From NCBI GenBank assembly GCA_016271365.2, contig CM057456.1, forward strand, positions 614,673,501 to 614,737,500: a stretch of 64,000 nucleotides of DNA. Reading direction: 5' to 3'. Source of the stretch: Neoceratodus forsteri. Lineage: Eukaryota; Chordata; Ceratodontiformes; Ceratodontidae. The translations under genes were made by a program, and so were the position numbers. The notes under the pieces were generated by a model. It was not told where the DNA came from, searched no databases, and saw only the letters and a program-made list of their open reading frames with translations. Below, piece by piece: positions 56,899-64,000 of the stretch. Numbering within the stretch: the stretch's first letter is position 1; every line of letters begins with the position of its first letter.

Positions 56899-56994
56899 GC
56901 CCAGGTCCAGGCCTATATGAAAGGCTGGATACACCAGACAGCCAGCTCCAGTACAACAGCCCCAAGAAGGGGGATGGTGGGAGGGAAAGCAGAC

Positions 56995-57100
56995 CTGATG
57001 ACTGACATACCCTTGAAGATCTACTGTTACGGTAAGTTCTTACGTAACTGTTCTACCTTCTTCGGGGGTATCTCAGTCATCAGATCATGCTGTAGGAACA
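56995..57100 (-). repeat. D13 internal complementary region
   Basis: Two converging halves: gactgacatacccttgaaga with ctactgttacggtaagttct, then gttctaccttcttcgggggt with atctcagtcatcagatc. Family III ends are quite different from family I but use the same layout. Confidence 0.8.
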
Positions 57101-57104
57101 AGTC

Positions 57105-58427
57105 CCAACCAGTTACAGGTGCAAAGAGAGTCTGGGAGGAAGACCAGCCATAAACTTAAGACAGGAGGCCCTGCAGCACAGCCCAGCCAAAGCCTGCTTG
57201 GGCTCTTGAGGCAAGGTCAGACCGAAGTGCTTGGTGAGTATGGATGGTACTCAGGTGACAGCACACAGATGTCAGCAACTGAGACCACTCGGAAACAGGC
57301 AACAGAGGTAGCCATGTCTCTTGTGGAATGAGGTTTGACAGCTTTAGGCAATTCTTTGCAGTACTTGTAGCAGAACACAATGCAATTTGCTAACCATTTC
57401 GATAAACACTGCTTAGAAACTGAAATGCCTTCACTACTTGGGGCGAAGGAAACAAACAACTGCTTCGACTTTCTTCATTCCTTGGTGCGAAGCAAGTAAT
57501 ACTTCAAAGCTCTGCGCACGTCTAACGTAAGGAGCAGTGCTTCTGCTGGATTATCATGCTCAGGAAAATAAACAGGAAGATGGCTAGATTGGTTGAGTGT
57601 AAACTCAAGAGACCACCTCAGGAAGAAACTTAGGATTTGTGCGCAAAGACACCCTGTCTTTGTGAAAAATCAAATAAGGCTCCTCGCACCAGAGGGCCTG
57701 AAGCTCTGAAATTCTTCGAGCACAAGTAATGGCAACTAAAAATAATGCTTTCTAAGACAGAAAGCGAAGCTGCCACGTGGCGATAGGCTAAAAAGGAGAC
57801 AGGGTCAATTTCTCTAAAACAAAATTCAAATCCCAAACCGAGATGGTAGAATGGATTGGGGGGTTTCGAATGCAGAATGACCCTTAAAAAGGTAAGGGAG
57901 ATATCCAGCTGAGCAATCATATGGTCACCCACGGGCTCATGAAAGGCAGGAATAGCTGAAAGGTGCACCTTGAGGGAGAAGCACTGGAGATCTGAGTCAG
58001 ACAGAGATCAGGTAGTCTAGGATCTGGCTCACTGGACAGGTGAAAGGGTCCAGATTATGGCTGGCAGCTCAGATGGCAAACCACTTCCACTTCATGGCAT
58101 ATGTGGCCAGTGGAAGACTTCCAGGTGGCCATCAAGACGTCCCCCACCCTGTTAGAGACCCCAAACCTGGTAACGGCTATGTCCTCAGGAGACAAGCATG
58201 CAGATGGAGTGACCTGAGGCTGGGATGGACCAGGTTCCCCTGAGCCCGAGTCAGCAGATTCCTGCAGAGGGGAAGAACTACTGGAGGTTCGTCTGCCAGG
58301 TGCTGAAGTAGTGGAAACCATATCTGCTGAGGCCAGAATGGAGCTACCAGGATCATGCTGGCCACCTACATCTGCAGTTTGATTAGCACCCTCTGAATTA
58401 AGTGGAAATGGGGGCGTGAGAGGAAAG
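57105..58427 (-). pseudogene. D13 tyrosine recombinase and RNase H tail
   Basis: The C-terminal frame 57217-57459 has AVKPHSTRDMATSVACF (H-x-x-R kept). In the next frame the end reads THQALRSDLASRAQAGF where D14 has FTKHYSLDIASRRRAGF, so the Tyr is lost. Upstream at 58055-58321 is the N-terminal region (PSACLSPEDIAVTRFGVSN), and 58177-58365 has ILVAPFWPQQIWFPLLQ, which follows RNase H. The gene is cut by D14 at 58427. Confidence 0.82.
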
Positions 58428-58670
58428 TACAGTTACGCATTTAACTGACTGTAACAGTAGATTTCGAGAACAGTTCTTGCAGCAGGTTACACCATTAGGA
58501 CTGAAGCCGGCAGGCGCAGGACCCATTGAAAAATTACTAGCTAGCAGTCCATGGCGAGGGACCGCCCCATGTCAGGTGACTGGCATCATCTGACGTCGGT
58601 ATAAAGGGGTCCCGGACGCCCGCCCCAGTTCTTTCCATACAGTCCGGAAGGCCCGGACAGAGAGAAGGCG
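58428..58670 (-). repeat. D14 right ITR
   Basis: The end tacagttacgcatttaactg with gtaacagtagatttcgagaa is complementary to the first half of the ICR at 58735-58785. The inverted partner lies outside the window, so the inner limit is set by comparison with D13. Confidence 0.7.
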
Positions 58671-58734
58671 GATGATTCCATTCCTGGAAAAGGAGCTGAA
58701 AAAGCCTAGGGGATGGAGGCGGGAAGGTTATTTA

Positions 58735-58840
58735 TCAGAAGAGCCTCTCGAAGATCTACTGTTACCAAGTTCTCACGTAACTGTACCATCTTACTTCGAG
58801 AGGGCTCTTGCAGTAGGTAATTACATATAGGACTGAATCC
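58735..58840 (-). repeat. D14 internal complementary region
   Basis: The half ctcgaagatctactgttacc with cacgtaactgta complements the right end. The half ccatcttacttcgagagggc with tcttgcagtaggtaattac predicts the off-window left end. Confidence 0.85.
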
Positions 58841-58914
58841 CAAGCAGTCTGGAACAAATAAAAGACACCGGGAGGAGGAAACTACTCCTGAAAGTAGCAG
58901 TAGCCCTGCAAACC

Positions 58915-59940
58915 TCAAGACAGGAGGCCTTGCAAAACAGCTAGCCTGAAGCCTGCTCTACGGCGAGAGGCAATGTCCAAACTGTAGTGTTTCGTAAAAG
59001 TATGGACGGAAGTCCAAGTGGCGGCAGCGCATATGTCTGCCGCAAACACATTCTTGAAACAAGCTGCAGAGGCCGCTACTCCTCGTGTGGAGTGACCTCT
59101 GACCTGACCCGGTAGGGTCTTGTTGTACTTGTCATAACAGAAAGTGATGCAATGAGCTAACCACTTCGACAGACATTGCTTGGAAACAGCATTGCCTTCC
59201 CTTTTGTGAGCAAAAGAGACGAACAACTGATCAGTCTTTCTGAGATCCTTCGTCCTGTCGGTGTAGTATCTCAGAATCCGTGAACATCCATGGTATGGAG
59301 TAAATATTCTCCTTGGTTTAGGTACTCGTGAAAAAGGCAGGTAACTCTATAGACTGATTTAAGGTAGACTCTGCTACCACTTTAGGTAGAAACTTAGGGT
59401 TCGTGCGAAGAGCCACTCGTTCTTTGTGAAAAATCAGGTATGGGATTTTACACATAAGGGCCTGGAGCTCGGAAATTCTTCGAGCGGAAGTAATGGCCAC
59501 CAAGAAGAGCGTCTTCCACGAAAGAAACTTCAGATCTGCGGAGGCCGGAGGTTTGACAGGAGGAAGGGTAAGTTTCTCGAGAACAAAGTTCAAGTCCCAA
59601 GGGGGAGCAGGGGTCCGGACGGGGGCCCTCAGATGAAGGACCCCTCTAAGAAAGGTCTTAGAGACCTCTAATTGGGCAAATGCTTTATCTGTGAAAGGAA
59701 CATGGTACGCTGAAATAGCGGCCATGTGCACTTTCAAGGAGGAATGACTGAGACCCAGGTTAAGAGGTGACGTAAATATTCTAGCAGAACAGCCACTGAA
59801 CAGGAGAAAGGCTCCACGCTCCTAGAGGCGGCCCAAATAGAACATCTCTTCCATTTCATGGCATAAGTGGACCTAGTGGAGGGTTTTCTAGCTCCACCAG
59901 AATCTCTGCCACCTTTGGAGAGACACCAAGCGGGATTGAG
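58915..59940 (-). pseudogene. D14 tyrosine recombinase, one or two frame breaks
   Basis: The frame at 59318-59737 has the helix block VHMAAISAYHVPF and the first catalytic Arg box ITSARRISELQAL. The frame at 58915-59226 has RGHSTRGVAASAACF (H-x-x-R) and FTKHYSLDIASRRRAG (Tyr nucleophile). All recognisable catalytic residues are thus present, but the two frames do not join between 59318 and 59226, and the N-terminus (59740-59940) is in yet another frame. Probably inactive, though only lightly damaged. Confidence 0.85.
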
Positions 59941-61752
59941 CTAGGTCTGCAGGAGCCATGCATGAAGTTGTAGGGACTTGAGTCCCGGATGGACCAGGGT
60001 TCCCTGATCCTGGGTCAGCAAACCTCGAGATAAAGGAAGAGGAAGAGGAGGAACCTCTGAGTTTTGCTGTAGAACAGAGAACCAGATTTGCCTGGGCCAG
60101 AAAGGAGCGATCACAATCATTCTGGCTCCTTCTGTTGTTAGTTTCTGCAATACACGAGGGACCAGAGGAATTGGGGGAAAAGCATAGACGAATCTGCCCT
60201 TCCAGCTTAGAGACAGAGCGTCATTACAGAAAGCACCTCGCTCTGGAATGAGTGAGCAAAAGTTGGGAAGTTTTGCGTTTTGGGAAGAGGCGAACAGGTC
60301 TACCCGTGGAGTCCCCCAAAGATGAAAGATGTAGTCTAGCACCTTTTGGTCCAACTCCCACTTGTGTGGCAGGGCAGAGGAGCGACTTAGCTTGGCTGCC
60401 AGGGTATTGTCGACTCCTGGAACATGAATCGCTGTGAGGTGAAGGTTGTGTTGAGTTGCGCAGTCCCAAACCCTCATTGCTTCCCTGCATAGAGGGTAGG
60501 ATCGAGTCCCTCCCTGCTTGTTAATGTACCACACCACACACATGTTGTCCGTCTGGACGGCTAGCTGACTGGGAACAATGTATTGGTGAAGGACTTGGAG
60601 AGCATATAGTACTGCTCGAAGCTCGAGCACAGTGATGTGGAGAGCTAGTTCCAATCTGGACCATAATCCCTGGGTTTGGTGAGGACCCAGATGGGCTCCC
60701 CAACCTTCGCCTGATGCGTCTGTGGTCAGAGTCTGGGAGGGGGGAAGATGACAGAAGGGGACCCCATGAAACAGGTTCTCTCGAACCATCCACCATTGCA
60801 AGTCTCGTGCCATCTGCGAGGAGATCATAACTAGATGATCTAGGTCATCTACAAGTTGATCCCACTGGGAGCGAAGAGTCCACTGAGAGATCCTCATGTG
60901 GAGTTGAGCCCAGGGAACTGTCGGGATGGCGGCCGCCATGAGCCCCAGGAGACGAAGAACCGACCTCGCTGGACCCTTCCTGCGTTCTGATAGCAGGGAA
61001 ATCTGTGACTGAAGAGAGGCCACCCTGTCCGGAGGCAGGAAGGCCTTGCTCACTGTCGTATCGAGGATAGTCCCGATAAACTGTAGTCTCTGGGAGGGAT
61101 CCAGATATAACTCGGAATGGCTGATGGTAATACCCAGGCAAGTAAAAACCTGCTGGGTGAGGGAGAGAAAATGCAGGAGCTCCTCCCTGGACGAGGCCGC
61201 CAAGAGCCAGTCGTCCAGGTAAGGGAACACCTGAACTCCCATCGTACGCAGGTGGCCAGCTACCACAGCCAGGCATTTGGTAAAAACTCGGGGTGCAGAG
61301 GAAAGACCAAACGGGAGTGACCGGAACTGGTAATGGTCCCCCTGAAAAGCAAACCGGAGGTACTTGCGATGAGAAGGGCAAATGGAGATGTGCAGATATG
61401 CATCCTGCATATCCAGCGCACAAAGCCATTGACCCGGCCAAAGGAGGTGCAGAAGGGTCTGTAGTGAGAGCATCCTGAACTTTTTGTATTCCACGTAAAG
61501 GTTCAAAGAGCTGAGATCGAGAATGGGTCTGAGATCTCCCATCTTCTTTGGAACCAGGAAGAAATGAGAATAGTAACCCGTTCCTTGAAGGTGAGGGGGA
61601 ACGGGTTCTATGGCCTGCTTCGCGAGGAGGGCAGAGATTTCTTCCCAGACCAAAGGAAGATGGTCCCTTACGTAGGACGACTTCAGAGGTGGGTGGCTGG
61701 GTGGTTTCTGTAGAAACTCTATAGAGTGCCCTTCCGCTATAATCTGAAGCAC
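59941..61752 (-). CDS. D14 reverse transcriptase-RNase H, intact frame (603 aa)
   Basis: One uninterrupted frame. The RT part has VPKKMGDLRPILDLSSLN (residues 68-84), motif A LDMQDAYLHI (113-122, catalytic D114), motif B LPFGLSSAP (146-154) and motif C FPYLDD (176-181). RNase H has TTDASGEGWG (D345), LELRAVLYAL (E377), VQTDNMCVVWYINKQGGTRS (D402) and VPGVDN (D448), which is the full acidic set. The conserved WKGRFVYAFPPIPL block follows at 517-530, and a tail overlaps the start of YR. The chosen start is the first Met; DIRS pol often overlaps gag, so the true start may lie upstream. It copies element RNA in the cytoplasmic particle. Confidence 0.93.
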   Translation of the reverse strand: MLQIIAEGHSIEFLQKPPSHPPLKSSYVRDHLPLVWEEISALLAKQAIEPVPPHLQGTGYYSHFFLVPKKMGDLRPILDLSSLNLYVEYKKFRMLSLQTLLHLLWPGQWLCALDMQDAYLHISICPSHRKYLRFAFQGDHYQFRSLPFGLSSAPRVFTKCLAVVAGHLRTMGVQVFPYLDDWLLAASSREELLHFLSLTQQVFTCLGITISHSELYLDPSQRLQFIGTILDTTVSKAFLPPDRVASLQSQISLLSERRKGPARSVLRLLGLMAAAIPTVPWAQLHMRISQWTLRSQWDQLVDDLDHLVMISSQMARDLQWWMVRENLFHGVPFCHLPPSQTLTTDASGEGWGAHLGPHQTQGLWSRLELALHITVLELRAVLYALQVLHQYIVPSQLAVQTDNMCVVWYINKQGGTRSYPLCREAMRVWDCATQHNLHLTAIHVPGVDNTLAAKLSRSSALPHKWELDQKVLDYIFHLWGTPRVDLFASSQNAKLPNFCSLIPERGAFCNDALSLSWKGRFVYAFPPIPLVPRVLQKLTTEGARMIVIAPFWPRQIWFSVLQQNSEVPPLPLPLSRGLLTQDQGTLVHPGLKSLQLHAWLLQT

Positions 61753-61852
61753 CCATGAATCCGTTGTTATGCTCTACCAACCCGGAAGGTGGAGGGAGAA
61801 ACTCCTTCCTACCAGTTCCTCCGATGTGTCCGGAGACGGTGGGAGAGGAGAG

Positions 61853-63900
61853 GAGTCAGGTGGTGTGGGGCAGCGCCGCAGCTGGGGCACCCGCTGCTTT
61901 TTTGGGCGGGGGGGGGCTGGCAGCTGCTGGGGCCCGACGTTTAGTGGCCCGCCTTCCTTGGGGTTTCGCTTGTGGCCGACTGCGCCTGCGAAAAGGACGG
62001 CGCTGCGGGTGATGGGGACAGTACATGGAATCCACAGATTTCAGAGCCGTCCCCTTCTCCTGCAAGTCGGAGATGATGTCCTTGACATCACCATCGAAAA
62101 GCACCGAACCCCTGAAAGGTGCTTCCTGGATCGCGGACTGCACCTCCGGGACCAAACCTGACACACGAGGCCAGGCATGGCCGAAGACTCACAGTGACGG
62201 AGCTCTGCCCGGCAGTGTCCACTGCATCGTGTAGTAGATCCGCAGAATGTGGTGACTGGCCGAGCAGAGCAGAGACGGACTAAATCGGCTAACTCCTGCT
62301 TGACTTGAGTCAGGTAAGAGTCAATCAGATTCCGCCTGGGTAAGGATGGCCTCTGGTAATCCCCATATGAGCAACGTAATTCAGGGCCCGAATTCCCAGT
62401 GTGGAAGAGGCGTAAATTTTTCTTCCATACTGGTCCAGGAGGCGAGATTCCTTATCCAGAGGAGACGAGCTTAGATGTTTGGGATGCGCTGACCGGCCGT
62501 GAGCGGCGCTAATCACGACCGAATCTGCACAAGGGTGAGAGTCCAAAAAGTCTACACCCTCAGGAGCCTGGTATAGCCTGTTAGACTTCCTAGGAAGCGG
62601 GGCTAAAGCCGACGGTTGTTTCCAAATAGTGGAAACAAGGTGGGCGTGAGACTCGATCCAGGGTGGCACTAAAGTTGGAGCTGTCAGGGCCAGGTCCAGA
62701 TGTTCGGCAAGTTTGACCCGCTGAGGATCTGGTTCCAAGGAGCGCCACTGATGTACTTCCTGGATTTTTCTGAGCAACTCCGTAAAGGAAGGGTCCTCCA
62801 GAAGGGACTTAGGAGGGGTACTCGGCTGGGGCTTGGGACGGACAGCGAGGCTCGTTGTCTCTCTCAGGCATCCGTCGGAGGAATCCGAGAGGGAAGAAGA
62901 AGAAGAATCAGAAGCAGAATAAGACTCCCTAACACGGCTAGGGGGAGGAACGGGTTCCTTGGGGGAGATCCCTGGACGCATGTCCTGCCCCTCTCGGGAT
63001 CCAGAGGGAAGGGCTCTGGAGTCCGGAGGCGGTGAGGGAGTGTGCCGTCTCGGGCGTACGGGAGCCGGGGGCGGCACCATCGCCGTAAGGTGGCTCTCTA
63101 CATCCTTGGTGAGCTGAGCCTTGGCCTCAGCCCACCAGGAAGCCAGAGTCTCCTGCAGATCCACCGTGGCCGAGGGTGGTGGAGGTGGAGGAGGAGGGGG
63201 AAAAGAATACGGGTTGTATCCGTAAGGCGAGTATCTGAAACCCTGCTGTGGGAAAACCGGTGCCGGGTATTGAGGCGCCGGGTACTGCCGCGTCGGAGGG
63301 ACCGGCGTCGGGTACTGCGGCGCTGGACACTGCGGTCCCGGGTACGACGGCGTCGGATAAGACGGCGGGTACCCGGGCGCCGGAGGAGCTGCTGGAACAG
63401 ACGCCCCGGAAGGTGGCCCCACGGGTGGGTCAACATTGAGAGGCCGGGGAGCAGGGCCAGCGGAAGGAAAATCCCCTGGCGTGGTGGGGCGGCCTCAGAT
63501 CCGGTTCCCCAGGAGGAGGGTCTGACGGAGGTGGAACATGAACCACATCGCTCGGGGACGGGGAGGGAATCCCCGGGTCAGGCTGGGTGACTCGGGCTCC
63601 CCAGGCGGCAGCGAAGCTACGAGGAACCGGGTACGACAGGAGTTGGAGGGTCCGTCATAGGTTCCATCGTCCGCGCCACATCAGGAAGCTGACTTGCAGC
63701 TTAGGGACTAGGTCCCGGTGGGCGCCGGCGTCCGTCTTACGGGGTCCCTCATCGGAGGCGGGCCGAGGAGAAGGAGCGGCCTGGTCCGATGGGGACGAGG
63801 TTGTGCGCTGCCCGAAGGTTGGGCATCTTATCGACCTTCTCCCGGCGGACGTCGGAGGAGCCGACGTCCGACTTATGGGAGTCGCCCGCATCAGTAGGCC
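61853..63900 (-). pseudogene. D14 Gag
   Basis: The main frame 62325-63422 (365 aa) opens with a Pro/Tyr-rich region of repeated YPAPQYP-like units and a poly-Pro run, then a Ser-rich acidic patch (SASDSSSSSLSDSSD). A conserved domain has LAEHLDLALTAPTLVPPW, FLDSHPCADS and LDQYGRKIYASSTLGIR. After a frameshift near 62320 the C-terminus (61856-62164) has FRGSVLFDGDVKDI, equivalent to LPFDGVYLFDPQVEQ of D12, and a basic Pro/Lys/Arg tail. Upstream frames (63655-63891) may be the N-terminus with the Cys-rich motif missing or out of frame. Confidence 0.82.
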
Positions 63901-64000
63901 GCAAGCCTACGGCTGAACTGGGGGCAGAGGCCTCCTTTTGCCCGCAAGGCCCGAGCGCGAGCCAGACGGGCGGGCCGACGCCTCCTCCAAACCCTTGGAG

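Larger units (their letters stand above)
56615..64000 (-). mobile_element. D13: DIRS-like retrotransposon, family III, interrupted by D14
   Basis: Visible parts are a decayed right end (56615-56860), an ICR (56995-57100) and the YR with the tail after RNase H (57105-58427). The coding order then breaks off at the codons equivalent to FVYAF, where D14 begins. RT, gag and left ITR of D13 should follow beyond the right edge, after D14. Its outermost right terminus is lost at the junction with D10. Confidence 0.8.
58428..64000 (-). mobile_element. D14: DIRS-like retrotransposon, family III, 5' end off-window
   Basis: Right ITR 58428-58670, ICR 58735-58840, YR, an intact RT-RH frame and gag up to about 63900. 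The left ITR is beyond the window. It is inserted in the RNase H tail of D13. Low disruption of RT-RH and most of gag marks it as the youngest-looking element here. Confidence 0.92.

Noticed and set aside
7422..58840. Recurrent short converging motifs first read as a dispersed palindromic regulatory array or CRISPR-like repeats
   Set aside because: Each is the ICR or an ITR end of a DIRS element. Position, order and complementarity to the flanking ends explain them fully.
1..64000. Bacterial, plasmid or phage origin
   Set aside because: Spliced vertebrate exons, DIRS and LINE elements, AT-tailed non-LTR ends and the absence of operon-like gene packing exclude it.

Overview
The window is intronic sequence of a vertebrate gene, crowded with DIRS-type tyrosine-recombinase retrotransposons. 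Two short minus-strand exons (41229-41433 and 23938-24007) match the ER ubiquitin ligase MARCHF6 and have proper splice sites and compatible phases, so host transcription runs right to left. A vertebrate gene with introns of 17 kb or more, packed with DIRS elements, suggests an amphibian, perhaps a caecilian. The species cannot be fixed from the sequence alone.

At least fourteen DIRS-like copies (named D1-D14 from left to right) fill about 90% of the window. Each is recognised by inverted terminal repeats (ITRs), by an internal complementary region (ICR) whose two halves are the reverse complements of the two element ends, and by gag, reverse transcriptase-RNase H (RT-RH) and tyrosine recombinase (YR) reading frames. 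All fourteen lie on the minus strand, the same sense as MARCHF6. 'Right ITR' means the 3' end of the element (low coordinate) and 'left ITR' the 5' end (high coordinate). Outer ends are good to a few bases, inner repeat edges to about 30 bases.

Layout: D1 (1-4455) sits inside D2 (4456-7065), which abuts D3 (7066-22892). D3 holds D4 (11385-21418), and D4 holds D5 (13318-17664). A MARCHF6 exon, an old LINE-like tail with a minisatellite and unrecognised intron DNA follow (22893-26168). D6 (26169-28392) is cut off by a CR1/Rex1-like LINE fragment (28393-30030). D7 (30289-34447), a 5' scrap D8 (to 35284), a second LINE fragment (35345-35840) and D9 (36319-40859) come next, then the larger MARCHF6 exon. 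D10 (42459-56606) carries D11 (45380-49599) and D12 (49882-55710) inside its gag. D13 (56615 to beyond the window) is interrupted by D14 (58428 to beyond the window).

Three autonomous lineages are present: family I (D1, D2, D3, D8, D12; about 5.8 kb), family II (D4; about 5.7 kb) and family III (D13, D14). A separate class (D5, D6, D7, D9, D10, D11; 4.1-4.5 kb) encodes only a Gag-like protein. Its outermost end sequences match family I, which suggests gag-only satellites moved by family I enzymes. After removing inserts, D3 is about 5793 bp against 5829 bp for D12, and D10 is about 4099 bp against 4.2-4.5 kb for its relatives, which strongly supports the nesting. Most copies are decayed. D14 has the cleanest RT-RH frame and D12 the next best.
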